Counted from the stretch's first letter, positions 26,469-36,321 are shown. The stretch: DNA of 40,835 nucleotides from Methanobrevibacter sp. (GCF_030539555.1 NZ_JAUNXX010000001.1:117904-158738), one strand, 5' to 3'. A program made the numbers and translations. The notes: generated from the sequence alone by a model not told the origin.

Positions 26469-27593
26469 TTATTTCATTGCAAGGTCCATTATGCTGAAGG
26501 GTTCACCTTCTTTTCTTGGAGCCGGTGCCCCTAGGCCAAATGCAGATTTTGCAAATTCCTTATTCATTCTTTTTGAAACTTCATCAAAAATCATCTTGTA
26601 TGCTGTGCATTGCGGGTCAACTGCCTCAGGAGTCTGATATGCGACAATTGCATTGTACGGACATCCTCCTTCACAGTACTTTTTATGCCTGCATTTCTTA
26701 CAGCTTTCATCGACATGATTTCTGAATAGCTGAAGTTTTGCCCATGCATCTGAAGTTTTTAAATCGTCAAAACTCGGATTATCCCCTACATTGCCCAAAA
26801 CATACTCAGACATTCCTACAAATCTGTAACAAGGATAAATTGAACCGTCTGATCCGACTGCCAAAGTGGTACCTATGCAGTCTGCAAATGTACAGAGGGT
26901 TCCTCTGCGCCTTAGGGAAGATTTGCAGATATGGTCCAGATCCATTATTGAGAATTTGTCCAAATCATAAAGGTATTTGTCAAGCCAGTCTACCAAAAGT
27001 TTTCCATGTTCTTCCTGGTCAAGTGCCCATGGATCTGCATTATCCCCTCTAAGGGACGGCAGTGCTGCATGAATTTTAAGGCTCATTTTTTCACCTTTAA
27101 AGAATTCATACAATTCATCTGAAAAATCCTTTGAGTAATCAGTTACAGTTAAAACAAAGTTTATAATCAGTCCTTTACTTTTAGCCAACTCGTATTTTGA
27201 CATGGTTTTGTCAAAGTAACCGTCGCCTCTTTGATAATCATTGATTTCCTTTGGTCCATCTATACTTGTACTTACGACAACACCGTATTTTACAAACAAA
27301 TCTATAAGTTCATCTGTTAAAAGCCAGATGTTGCTTTGAAGAGAAAATCCGTCGAGATTTTCCAGTTGGGACAGCTTTTCCAATGCCACCTTATAAAAAT
27401 CATAACCTGCAAGAAGGGGTTCGCCACCATGGAAAGTGAAGTGAACCTTATCATCCCTGAAATCATCCAACCAAGCAATAATCTGGTCGATAATTTCCGA
27501 ATCCATCATCTCTTTTTTATTTTCAGAACCCCAACAGTATTTGCAATTTGACGGGCAGTTGAGAGTTGGAATAATCATTACATGAAAAGTCAT
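26469..27593 (-). CDS. Radical SAM/SPASM enzyme, peptide-modifying or sulfatase-maturase-like
   Basis: This 374-residue protein has the radical SAM motif CPSNCKYC (C13, C17, C20), FHGGEPLLAG, and SIDGPKEIND as in anaerobic sulfatase-maturating enzymes. The C-terminal SPASM part has GSDGSIYPCYRF, CKKCRHKKYCEGGCP and PQC, which hold extra 4Fe-4S clusters. No sulfatase is in the window. It resembles methanogen-specific putative peptide-modifying enzymes (Mhun_1560-type, from memory). It starts 2 nt after the stop of a small zinc-ribbon protein gene and is followed by the 42-aa Cys-rich protein. Confidence 0.87.
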   Translation of the reverse strand: MTFHVMIIPTLNCPSNCKYCWGSENKKEMMDSEIIDQIIAWLDDFRDDKVHFTFHGGEPLLAGYDFYKVALEKLSQLENLDGFSLQSNIWLLTDELIDLFVKYGVVVSTSIDGPKEINDYQRGDGYFDKTMSKYELAKSKGLIINFVLTVTDYSKDFSDELYEFFKGEKMSLKIHAALPSLRGDNADPWALDQEEHGKLLVDWLDKYLYDLDKFSIMDLDHICKSSLRRRGTLCTFADCIGTTLAVGSDGSIYPCYRFVGMSEYVLGNVGDNPSFDDLKTSDAWAKLQLFRNHVDESCKKCRHKKYCEGGCPYNAIVAYQTPEAVDPQCTAYKMIFDEVSKRMNKEFAKSAFGLGAPAPRKEGEPFSIMDLAMK

Positions 27594-27595
27594 TT

Positions 27596-27805
27596 TTATC
27601 CGTGAATCTTGTTTAATTCGTTTAATAACTGTTTTTTCTCATCAGGATCCATGTTTTCGTTTACAAAGAATATGTATCCGCATTCTTCACATTTGACTGC
27701 ATTCATTTCTGCATGAGCTCTGTGATTATCCAATAATCTCCTTTGAGCAATCTTATCTTTTGAACCACATTTTGGACATGGTGCTAAAAGTTCTTCGAGT
27801 TTCAT
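27596..27805 (-). CDS. Small two-CxxC protein paired with the radical SAM enzyme
   Basis: The likely start is ATG 27805 (MKLEELLAPCPKCG), giving 69 residues; the longer frame begins at TTG 27826. CPKC at 10-13 and CEEC at 39-42 form a rubredoxin-like or zinc-ribbon knuckle pair. A TATA-like TTAATATATC about 25-30 nt before the ATG implies a leaderless or nearly leaderless message. It ends 2 nt before the radical SAM start, so the two are tightly coupled. It may be a substrate, a partner or an electron/metal carrier. Confidence 0.7.
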   Translation of the reverse strand: MKLEELLAPCPKCGSKDKIAQRRLLDNHRAHAEMNAVKCEECGYIFFVNENMDPDEKKQLLNELNKIHG

Positions 27806-27963
27806 GTTAAATAATTTTGATTTCAAGATATATTAATTTTTTCGAAACCGAAAACTTTAAATAAGTTGGTTAAATGACTACAATTTTACAAAATGACTTC
27901 AACAAGGTTTAAATATTATTTAATCCAATAATAATTATTAAATTAACATTTAAGGTGATTATA

Positions 27964-28146
27964 ATGCCATATGATTTGTATGATTACTTTTTAAAAGAGA
28001 AAAATAATCCAATCTTCACCGAAGTTACAGATAAAGTAAGAGAAAATATATGGAAAGAAAGCATTGCCTTTATAACCTCCATCGAATGGATGACAATGGA
28101 AAATAAAATGATGGTTAAATTATATTACTATCTGAGATACAGTTAA
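27964..28146 (+). CDS. Hypothetical 60-residue protein
   Basis: The frame starts MPYDLYDYFLKEKNN at ATG 27964, with GGTGA 6 nt before. A TATA box CTTTAAATAA lies about 100 nt upstream, possibly too far to be its own. The protein is hydrophilic, with aromatic residues and a basic end (LYYYLRYS). Its last 4 bp overlap the 3' end of the convergent aldo/keto reductase gene. I do not recognise a family. Confidence 0.5.
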   Translation: MPYDLYDYFLKEKNNPIFTEVTDKVRENIWKESIAFITSIEWMTMENKMMVKLYYYLRYS

Positions 28147-29366
28147 CGGTTTAAAATCTTAATAATATATTTATAAATCGGAATGCCAACATATTTTGCA
28201 ACAGGCAGAATATATTTAAATCCCGGCATTTCAAACTCTTTTTTCACTTTTTCAAGCTCAAAAATAATGTCCAATTTTTGAGGGCATTTCCTTAAACATT
28301 TTCCACATCCATTACATAAACCGGCATTGCCCTCCTTTCCCATCACTCCGCCAACATACTGATAATAGTCAATTAAAGAAGTGTTGACAAAGCCTTTATG
28401 GCCGAACAGATACTTTTCATTATAAATCTTTAAACATTCCGGAATGTTGACACCCTGAGGACATGGCATGCAATATCCGCAGGTGGAGCAGTTGATTTTT
28501 AGGGAATTTCTCATCACCCTTTTTACAAGTTCAACAGTTTCCATTTCTTCAAAAGTCATGGACAGAGGAGTGGTTTTATCTGCAACATCCAGATTTTCAT
28601 CAATCTGCTCGATTGAATTCATTCCTGAAAATACGCATGAGATGTTTCTATTGTTTAAAACCCATCGAAGAGCCCATTGGGCTGCTGATTTAGTGGAATC
28701 TGTTTTTTTGAATATTTCTTCAGCATCCTCGGGCATTTTCCCCGCAAGAATTCCACCTTTTAACGGTTCCATTACAAAAATACCCATTCCTTTCAAAGCA
28801 GCATATTCGATTCCTTCAACACTGGCCTGGATGTTTTCATCAAAGTAATTGTACTGAACCATCACAACATCCCAGTCATAAGCGTCAATTACTTCTTCAA
28901 ACTCTTCCTTTGGCCCATGATAAGAAAAACCCGCATGTTTGATTTTTCCTTCACTTTTGGCATTGTCTAAAAATTCAAGCAATCCTTTTTTAACCAGCCT
29001 GTTGAATGTTTTCAAATCTATGGAATGAACAAGATAATAATCAATATAATTCCTTTTAAGACGCTTTAGCTGCTCATTTAGAAATTCTTCCATATCATCA
29101 TATTTTCTGACATGGATTGCAGGAAGCTTAGTGCAGATTTTAACTTTATCTTTATATTCGCCCTGTAGTATTTCACCTAAAAACTTCTCACTGTCTCCAT
29201 ACAAATAGGCTGTGTCAATAAAGTTAATTCCGTTATCTATTGCATAATAAATTTGTTTTCGAGCCAGCTCACGATTAATCTTGCCGTTTTTTAGGGGAAG
29301 CCTCATCGCTCCGAAACCTAATGATGATACTTCATCGCCTGTTTTTTCAATCAATCGATATTGCAT
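28143..29366 (-). CDS. Aldo/keto reductase with C-terminal ferredoxin domain
   Basis: This 407-residue protein is a TIM-barrel aldo/keto reductase of the COG1453 type. The active-site region DTAYLYGDSEKFL (Asp51, Tyr56), a Lys in ICTKLPA and the His of YYLVHSID form the expected tetrad. A Cys-rich tail has CSTCGYCMPCP near 289-300 and CNGCGKCLRKCP near 349-360, binding iron-sulfur clusters. It would reduce an aldehyde or ketone using ferredoxin- or NADPH-derived electrons; the substrate is unknown. It is a single gene. Confidence 0.88.
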   Translation of the reverse strand: MQYRLIEKTGDEVSSLGFGAMRLPLKNGKINRELARKQIYYAIDNGINFIDTAYLYGDSEKFLGEILQGEYKDKVKICTKLPAIHVRKYDDMEEFLNEQLKRLKRNYIDYYLVHSIDLKTFNRLVKKGLLEFLDNAKSEGKIKHAGFSYHGPKEEFEEVIDAYDWDVVMVQYNYFDENIQASVEGIEYAALKGMGIFVMEPLKGGILAGKMPEDAEEIFKKTDSTKSAAQWALRWVLNNRNISCVFSGMNSIEQIDENLDVADKTTPLSMTFEEMETVELVKRVMRNSLKINCSTCGYCMPCPQGVNIPECLKIYNEKYLFGHKGFVNTSLIDYYQYVGGVMGKEGNAGLCNGCGKCLRKCPQKLDIIFELEKVKKEFEMPGFKYILPVAKYVGIPIYKYIIKILNR

Positions 29367-29411
29367 GCTACCAACTAAAAAAAAAGATTAAAGTTATTTC
29401 AATTGAAATAA

Positions 29412-30266
29412 CTATTTATTTTCATTGATGATTTCTTTCATATAAGTTACTAAATCATCTTTGGATTCATCATCATCCATTGCAAATTCAATTGATGTCT
29501 TGAGCCATTCGAAACGGTTACCTATATCATAGGTCTTTCCTTCAAATGTAACGCCATAAATTGCATCCAATTTCTGAAGTGCATCGGTTAGCTGAATTTC
29601 ACCGCCGACACCTGGTTCTGTCTCATCGATTTTATCGAAAATATCCGGTGTCAGGACATATCTTCCCATGATTGCAAGATTTGATGGTGCCTGATGAGCC
29701 AAAGGCTTTTCGACAAGCTTTTCAATATTATAAACATTATCTTCCACTTCAGTTCCCTTGATGATACCATATCTTTCTACCTTTTCTTTCGGAACCGCTT
29801 CAAGCGAAATTGCAGATGCATCATATTTTTCATGAACGTCAATCAACTGCTTTGTGCATGGAGTCGGACCTTTAGTAATTGAATCCCCCAAAAGCACTGC
29901 AAACGGTTCTCCGCCGATATGCTTTTTAGCACAGTATATTGCATCACCAAGACCCCTTTGCTCCTTTTGTCTGACATAGCAGATATCTGCCAAATCTGTG
30001 ATTGCCCTGACTTGCCTTAGGCGGTCGTCTTTTCCTGCGCTCTGAAGGGTCTGTTCAAGTTCAAATGATTTGTCAAAGTGATCTTCAATGGATCTTTTGT
30101 TTCTACCTGTCACTATTAATATGTCATCGATGCCTGAAGCCACTGCCTCCTCGATAACATATTGAATGGTTGGTTTATCATAAACAGGCAACATTTCCTT
30201 AGGTTGCGCTTTAGTAGCAGGCAAAAATCTAGTACCGAAACCTGCTGCCGGAATTACAGCTTTCAT
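29412..30266 (-). CDS. galU: UTP-glucose-1-phosphate uridylyltransferase
   Basis: This 284-residue nucleotidyltransferase starts MKAVIPAAGFGTRFLPATKAQPKEML, the conserved nucleotide-binding loop. Further GalU motifs are YVRQKEQRGLGDAIYCAKK, LLGDSI and GGEIQLTDAL. It makes UDP-glucose for cell-surface sugars. GGTGAT precedes ATG 30266. It is alone on the minus strand, 45 bp upstream of the aldo/keto reductase gene. Confidence 0.94.
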   Translation of the reverse strand: MKAVIPAAGFGTRFLPATKAQPKEMLPVYDKPTIQYVIEEAVASGIDDILIVTGRNKRSIEDHFDKSFELEQTLQSAGKDDRLRQVRAITDLADICYVRQKEQRGLGDAIYCAKKHIGGEPFAVLLGDSITKGPTPCTKQLIDVHEKYDASAISLEAVPKEKVERYGIIKGTEVEDNVYNIEKLVEKPLAHQAPSNLAIMGRYVLTPDIFDKIDETEPGVGGEIQLTDALQKLDAIYGVTFEGKTYDIGNRFEWLKTSIEFAMDDDESKDDLVTYMKEIINENK

Positions 30267-30700
30267 AATTTATCACCATAAGTTTTAATTAATTATAATC
30301 TTTGGTTAAATTATTATAAATATATTGTTAACAAAAGTTAGAGATTTAAAAAAAAATACAAAAGTGAATAAGGACAAATTTGTTGAACAAATTTTGACAC
30401 ATCCTTATTCAAACAGAATAACTAATGTTTTAATGATATTAACAAGCAAATATTGTTCAAACACCCCCATTCAGATGGGGGAATTATACCTGACTGCTGA
30501 AAATATAGTGCTTGTTTCGCCATATTTTGCCCTAGCAAGATACTATATTCAGTTAGGCATTGAAATTATAATGACCTAAAGAACTGTGATGTTAAAGGAA
30601 GAACAGTTGGATTAGTCCAAGATTATTCTAATCTGATGAATCGGCAATTCAAATGAAGATTAGCTTTTAATATGTGTTTTATATCTTCCTTATAACATTC
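30267..30700. other. 434-bp gap with a possible relic gene and a strong hairpin
   Basis: A plus-strand frame of 84 codons begins 30325 with a non-AUG or doubtful start and could be spurious. A second-frame fragment ...DVKGRTVGLVQDYSNLMNRQF at about 30590-30652 suggests a frameshifted remnant. A 7-bp hairpin with arms CCCCCAT / ATGGGGG lies at 30464-30481. No confident gene. Confidence 0.4.
30464..30481. mobile_element. GC-rich hairpin, possible IS200/IS605-type end
   Basis: The arms CCCCCAT and ATGGGGG around TCAG stand out in AT-rich sequence. Read on the minus strand, AATT precedes the hairpin and TTTGAAC follows it, similar to the right-end hairpin pattern at 36851-36890. No transposase gene is nearby, so it is a weak call. 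Confidence 0.3.
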
Positions 30701-32446
30701 TTATTTTTTTACTATAATTTTATTGGAGTTAATCAATCCATTATATGATGCTTTTATAACATATTTGCCAACCTTTAAATTCTTAGGTATGTTAAACATG
30801 GCTATTCCTTTAGAGTTGGTTTTAATTTTATAGGTCTTGCCTTTAAAAGTAATCTTAACCACTTTTTTGGCAAATGCCTTTCCCTTACTGTTTAGGACTT
30901 TGACATTGAATTTTGCTGATTTTTTAACCTTTTTGGATAAGTCTTTAGTCACCAAGGTTGTTTTAATGGTTATCTTATTTTTTACACTGACATTTCCATA
31001 TCTAACAGCAATAACATACTTTCCGGGTTTTTCATTGATTTTTAAAGAAATCATTCCATTTTGATTTGTGAATCTGAAAAATTTCTTTTTATTTATAGTG
31101 AAAGAAACCTTTTGATTTTTAGCCAATTTGCCGAATTTATTATAAACCTGAATTTTATAATAAGCTGAACTGCCAAAATACATTACTACATCTTTATTGC
31201 CAGCAATTCTTGATAAGTTTTTATTGTATTCGACTTTAGCGGGATACACTTTCATTAAAATATTTTTAATATGATCTTCTTTGTTTTTAAATGAATCAAT
31301 AAGATAATCAGGAATTTCACTATCGTTTAATAATTCCTCCAAATTGGTCAAATTTCGCTCACCGTTTCTTCCAATGAATTTAATGGAATCATTACTAATA
31401 ACTATAACGTTTAATGCATTGAGCATATTGGAATTATTTTTTAAATAAACCTCATTGGAATTGTTCGCATTATTATTATCAAAAATAACATCCTCCAATG
31501 ATAAGTTTCCACCCAAACAACAGATTCCACCACCGTTATTTACTGCGGAATTGTTTAGGAAGATGCAATTTAGAACAGATAAATTGCTGCCTGTCAAATA
31601 AATAGCTCCACCATCATAAGCATTATTATTTACAAAATAGCAATTAGAAATAATGCCTTCATCAGCCTTGTAACTGATAGCTCCACCATTATAAAAATAC
31701 ATGCTTCTAACCATAGGATTTGCATAGGGATTAACGCTTATACAATCCCAAACATAATCTAAAACAATTTTTGCCTGATTTAGTGAATAATTATAATCAC
31801 CATTATTTATAAAGGAACAGTTATCAATTAATCCTCCCTTTGCTCTCCAACACACTACACCATCTACTGAAGCGTTGTTGTTAATGAAATTTGAGTCGAT
31901 CAGCTTTCCGTTAGAGTTGTCCCAAAGTATTAATCCGAATGATTTAACTGAATTGTTTATGAAATTGCAATTTACGATATTTCCATTTATACCTCTCCAG
32001 TGGACAATTTCAAAATCAGAAGAATGATTCATGAAATTACAATCAATAACTGACCCGTTGGCACCATTCCACTTTATACATTCGCCACCTCGATTGCAAT
32101 TAACAAATGTAATGTTTTTCAAAGTAACATTATCAGATTCTATGACGAATATGCAACGAGAGTTATTGCAGTCAATTTCATATCCCTTTCCATCAATTGT
32201 TACTGTTCTGTCAATTGAAATTCCGTCAGTACAATTTTTATCAACATTTGAATTATAGATATAATTTTCCTCCAAATAGATTACATCATCATCATCACCA
32301 ATCCTATTTGCCAAATCGGTGAATGTGGGCTGGGATGCATTATTTTCAACTGAATATAATGTGAAATTCCCATTATCCTCTGCTGAAACAGCAGAAATTG
32401 ATATCAAAATAAAAATCAAATAAATAATATAAACCTTTTTAAACAT
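30701..32446 (-). CDS. Adhesin-like secreted beta-helix and Ig-like protein
   Basis: This 581-residue protein has an N-terminal signal peptide (about 1-22; YIIYLIFILISISAVSAED). Residues about 25-340 form parallel beta-helix repeats (NNSVKSFGLI, CNFINN, DGGAIYL, NNAYDGGAIY). From about 390 there are two Ig-like domains (KNQKVSFTIN, and KGKAFAKKVV with GKYVIKASYNG). No transmembrane anchor is seen at the C-terminus. Such proteins are expected at the surface of Methanobrevibacter, perhaps for cell or substrate contact. Its C-terminal domain is near-identical at DNA level to the next adhesin. Confidence 0.88.
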   Translation of the reverse strand: MFKKVYIIYLIFILISISAVSAEDNGNFTLYSVENNASQPTFTDLANRIGDDDDVIYLEENYIYNSNVDKNCTDGISIDRTVTIDGKGYEIDCNNSRCIFVIESDNVTLKNITFVNCNRGGECIKWNGANGSVIDCNFMNHSSDFEIVHWRGINGNIVNCNFINNSVKSFGLILWDNSNGKLIDSNFINNNASVDGVVCWRAKGGLIDNCSFINNGDYNYSLNQAKIVLDYVWDCISVNPYANPMVRSMYFYNGGAISYKADEGIISNCYFVNNNAYDGGAIYLTGSNLSVLNCIFLNNSAVNNGGGICCLGGNLSLEDVIFDNNNANNSNEVYLKNNSNMLNALNVIVISNDSIKFIGRNGERNLTNLEELLNDSEIPDYLIDSFKNKEDHIKNILMKVYPAKVEYNKNLSRIAGNKDVVMYFGSSAYYKIQVYNKFGKLAKNQKVSFTINKKKFFRFTNQNGMISLKINEKPGKYVIAVRYGNVSVKNKITIKTTLVTKDLSKKVKKSAKFNVKVLNSKGKAFAKKVVKITFKGKTYKIKTNSKGIAMFNIPKNLKVGKYVIKASYNGLINSNKIIVKK

Positions 32447-32497
32447 TTTATCATCATGACATGAGCTGAAATTAATTAAAAAAATAAAAAATTATAG

Positions 32498-35400
32498 TTA
32501 TTTATTAACTATAATTCTGTTAGTGTTTGTTAAACCGTTATAAGTGGTTTTTATAACGTATTTTCCAACCTTTAAATTTTTGGGAACATTAAAACCAGCA
32601 ATTCCTTTTGAATTGGTTTTAATTTTATAGGTCTTGCCTTTAAAAGTAATCTTAACCACTTTTTTGGCAAATGCCTTTCCCTTACTGTTTAGGACTTTGA
32701 CATTGAATTTTGCTGACTTTTTAACCTTTATGGATAAGTCTTTAGTCACCAAGGTTGTTTTAACTGTTATCTTATTTTTAACTTTCACATTACCATATGA
32801 AGTATAAACAACATAGCTGCCTGGTTTTAAACTTATCTTTAAAGTTGCAATGCCGTTTTTGTCTGTGTTTGCATAGTAGTTTTTCTTGTTGATTGTAAAT
32901 TTAACTTTTTTACCTATCACTTTTCCAGCATAATCCTGAACTTTAACTGAATAGGAAATCTTTTTAGCATAATATCTAGTTAAGTCTTTACTTTTAATGG
33001 CATCTTTTGTATCGACGGCAACATTAATTTTGCCGTTTACATAGGTAATGTTTAAAAATCCTGTTTTTTTAGCAACATATGATATTTGGGAAGAGTGATT
33101 GATCAATCCAAGATAACTGGACTGACTGCCCTTCTTATTCACCAGTGTTGTCATGTCGGCCTTAATGATTAACCTGTCTCCTTTTTTAACAAATTCGCCG
33201 TTATGTGAAAATTTAATAACAATCCAGTTTGAGATGTTGCTGATTTTGGAAACACCATTAGGATTTTCTAAGGTATCTCCCCAGAAGTTGTAATCGGCAT
33301 TTACATCGCATCCAACCGGGCATAGGGCCATGCGATAGCCTGTGCTAAGCAAAATTGAATTATGTACAGTTCCATTTTTACCAAACCAGTAGATTCCTCC
33401 GTCGAAAAATGAGCTGTTTGCAATTATTGATGACAATACTGTTCCATTATCGCCTACCCATGCAATTGCAGAACCGCACCATGCATCATTTCCATAGAAT
33501 TGGGAATCAACTACATTTCCGTTGTGCCCTCTCCAGCAGATTGCACCACCTAAATTCGGATAGCCTACACCGTTGTCTGTGAAAATGCATTTTGATACTG
33601 TTCCGTTTATGCCATTCCATACTATAGCTCCGCCTTCATTGGTTTTAGCACCCATTGGTCTCATGCGATGTGAAAACCATATAGTTCCGTCTTCATCAAT
33701 CGATACTGTATCCTCATCAAATGGATCATCCTCGATTTCTCTTCCATAATTATTTGTGAAAGTGCAGTTTTCTATATAACCGTTGTCTCCGCTCCAGTAG
33801 ATTGCACCTCCGCCTGCTATACCACCATATCTTCCAAATGCATTTCCGTTGATGAAACTGGTGTTTTTGATTGTAACATTATCAGATGTTATATTGAACA
33901 TTCTTGAGAGTTTGTTACCATTTAATATGTGTCCCGCACCGTCAATGGTTATTGATTTGGAAATTAAAATTCCCTTATTACATCCAGTAATAAATTCATA
34001 ATCCCTATCCAAAACTAAAACACCACCTTCTGGAGTGTTATGGATTTTTATCAGCAAATCGTAAAAGTCTCCACTTGAATTATAAGGAGTTACATCATAT
34101 GAAAATTCATTTCCAATATAGGATACGTTCAATATTCCTGTTTTGTTTGAAGTGAAATTGATGCTTCCTGATTTGCCATCCAAACCGTTATAACGGTATT
34201 TATCATGAGATTTGTCCATTACAGTATCAAATTTGTAATCAATCATGAATGATTCATTTTCAAAAACAAAATCTTTTTTAGAACTTACATCCATTAAAAC
34301 CCAATATTTCACATCGGAACTTTTATTAGCGATGTTTGGATTGTCTTTTGTATCTCCCCAGAAATTAAAATCAGCTTTTACACTAACTGAATATGGAGAT
34401 ATCACACATCCGTTGTCTAATGATGAAAGCAATATTGAATTTTTGATTTCTCCGTTTTTGCCTGTCCAGTATATTCCGTTGTCGCAGATTCCTGAGTTTA
34501 TGAATGTTGAAAGTGAAATTGTACCGTTCACTCCTTTCCAGTTAACTGCTGCACCTCTATATGCATCATTGTCATAAAACTCTGAATTAATGATTTTTCC
34601 GTTGGCACCTGCCCAGAAGATTGCCCCTCCGTCATTGGCGTATCCTACAAAGTTGTGTTTAAATATTGAGTTTACTACTTTACCGTCATCTCCAATCCAT
34701 GCGATTGCACCTCCCTGACTGGTTTTCGCACCAGCAGGAACCATATAAACATAAACATATTCTATGCGCATAGTTCCGTCATCACAAACAACAATTTCCT
34801 GGCGCATATATTCATCAGAGTCCAAGCTATACAATCCGTTGTTTGTAAAGTTACAGTTTTCAACATATCCGTTGGAAGCGTTCCAATAAATTGCACCTCC
34901 ACCATGGACAATACCATAGGAACCTATTGCATTTCCATTTATGAAATTGACATTCCTAATTGTTACATTGGCTGCTGTAATATTGAATATTCTTGACAAT
35001 TTACTTCCGTTTAAAGTGTGTCCTGCTCCATCAATGGTAATTGATTTGGAAATTACTATTCCGTTAATTGATCCGTTTATAAATTCATAATCCCTATCCA
35101 GAATTAAAAGACCGCCTTCTGGAGTTAAACTGATTTCTTCGGATAAATCCTCAAAGTCTCCAATTCCATATGTAACATTTTCATAAGTTACATCATACCA
35201 TGAATCGATTGATGATTCATCTTTAAAGGTGGTGTTGGTGATTGTTGCAGCATTTGAGTTCAAGAACAAATCGTTATGTGAATTATGGAAAAATTTCAAA
35301 TTAGATAATGATGCATTATCCCCATTCAAATCTATGGCTCCTCCATTATATCCTGCAGAATTGTTTCTGAATTTTGAAGAGGATATGGAAACGTTGTTTC

Positions 35401-36157
35401 CCCAGTTGACTGAAATGGCTCCACCGTTCAATAGGGCAATGTTATTGTAAAATCCACAATTGTTAACGGATACATTATTTCCGCCAATGTAGAGAGCGCC
35501 ACCTTCACTGTTGACTATTTGAATGTGAATTACGCGTGGATCAAAGCTTTCCTGACATGTCAGACTAACTGCCTGACCGAATCTTACATCATTGTTTTCA
35601 AAGTTACAGTTGCTTATTTTGCCTGAATTTCCAATCCAGCATACAGCTCCGCCTCCGGAGCTTGCGGAATTGTTTGTGAAATTACAGTTGTCCAGGGTTC
35701 CGTTATTTCCCAGCCAGGAAATAACTCCGCCTGCAAGTCCTGCTGTTTTTGAGTTGATGAAATTGACATTCTTTATGCAGACATTATCTGCTTCAATCAA
35801 AAAGACTCTCTTAACGTCGGGAGCCTCGATAAAATGATTTTGACCGTCTAATGTTATTGATTTTGAGATAATTACTTGATTTGATGAGTTTGCAGTTTTA
35901 TAGTCACTTTGAAGATAAAGTGTTTCGCCCTCATCTGTGGTGTTCACCTTACCTGCCAAATCATCAAAATCGCAAATAGCTGTTTTTAGAGTATTATCAA
36001 ATATATCGTTTTTAATAATTAAATGATTATTTTCAACACCAATTGCATCGCCATTAGTTTCCAGTGAGATATTTTCACCATCCATTGCACTTACGGCAGA
36101 TATGGAAAAAATGACTGCAAGCAATATTGATAAAATTAATAATTTTCTATTTAACAA
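32498..36157 (-). CDS. Adhesin-like secreted protein with duplicated beta-helix halves
   Basis: This 1219-residue protein starts at TTG 36157, preceded by GGAGATGA; the N-terminus (MLNRKLLILSILLAVIFSIS) is a signal peptide. Beta-helix repeats fill most of it. A roughly 360-residue unit is duplicated: the block TPEGGLLILDRDYEF near 342 and TPEGGVLVLDRDYEF near 704 each begin a copy, sharing SKSITIDGAGH and GGGAIYW. Two Ig-like domains follow (about 1040-1219), almost the same as in the 581-residue neighbour. It would be secreted to the cell surface. Ligand unknown. Confidence 0.88.
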   Translation of the reverse strand: MLNRKLLILSILLAVIFSISAVSAMDGENISLETNGDAIGVENNHLIIKNDIFDNTLKTAICDFDDLAGKVNTTDEGETLYLQSDYKTANSSNQVIISKSITLDGQNHFIEAPDVKRVFLIEADNVCIKNVNFINSKTAGLAGGVISWLGNNGTLDNCNFTNNSASSGGGAVCWIGNSGKISNCNFENNDVRFGQAVSLTCQESFDPRVIHIQIVNSEGGALYIGGNNVSVNNCGFYNNIALLNGGAISVNWGNNVSISSSKFRNNSAGYNGGAIDLNGDNASLSNLKFFHNSHNDLFLNSNAATITNTTFKDESSIDSWYDVTYENVTYGIGDFEDLSEEISLTPEGGLLILDRDYEFINGSINGIVISKSITIDGAGHTLNGSKLSRIFNITAANVTIRNVNFINGNAIGSYGIVHGGGAIYWNASNGYVENCNFTNNGLYSLDSDEYMRQEIVVCDDGTMRIEYVYVYMVPAGAKTSQGGAIAWIGDDGKVVNSIFKHNFVGYANDGGAIFWAGANGKIINSEFYDNDAYRGAAVNWKGVNGTISLSTFINSGICDNGIYWTGKNGEIKNSILLSSLDNGCVISPYSVSVKADFNFWGDTKDNPNIANKSSDVKYWVLMDVSSKKDFVFENESFMIDYKFDTVMDKSHDKYRYNGLDGKSGSINFTSNKTGILNVSYIGNEFSYDVTPYNSSGDFYDLLIKIHNTPEGGVLVLDRDYEFITGCNKGILISKSITIDGAGHILNGNKLSRMFNITSDNVTIKNTSFINGNAFGRYGGIAGGGAIYWSGDNGYIENCTFTNNYGREIEDDPFDEDTVSIDEDGTIWFSHRMRPMGAKTNEGGAIVWNGINGTVSKCIFTDNGVGYPNLGGAICWRGHNGNVVDSQFYGNDAWCGSAIAWVGDNGTVLSSIIANSSFFDGGIYWFGKNGTVHNSILLSTGYRMALCPVGCDVNADYNFWGDTLENPNGVSKISNISNWIVIKFSHNGEFVKKGDRLIIKADMTTLVNKKGSQSSYLGLINHSSQISYVAKKTGFLNITYVNGKINVAVDTKDAIKSKDLTRYYAKKISYSVKVQDYAGKVIGKKVKFTINKKNYYANTDKNGIATLKISLKPGSYVVYTSYGNVKVKNKITVKTTLVTKDLSIKVKKSAKFNVKVLNSKGKAFAKKVVKITFKGKTYKIKTNSKGIAGFNVPKNLKVGKYVIKTTYNGLTNTNRIIVNK
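32613..32763 (-). repeat. 151-bp near-identical segment shared with the neighbouring adhesin gene
   Basis: This stretch matches 30816-30966 at 149 of 151 positions by eye. It codes for the last Ig-like domain of both genes, in the same frame. Surrounding sequence is much more divergent, so gene conversion or recent duplication is likely. Confidence 0.85.
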
Positions 36158-36237
36158 TAAATCATCTCCATTTTTATAAACATTAATTATATTTGAAAAA
36201 TCAGTTTAAATAATTTTTTAAAAATAGTAACATATAG

Positions 36238-36321
<84 letters not shown>

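Noticed and set aside
30325..30579. 84-residue plus-strand gene
   Set aside because: No clear start signal or family; the hairpin and a second-frame fragment after it suggest relic sequence, so it is not listed as a gene.
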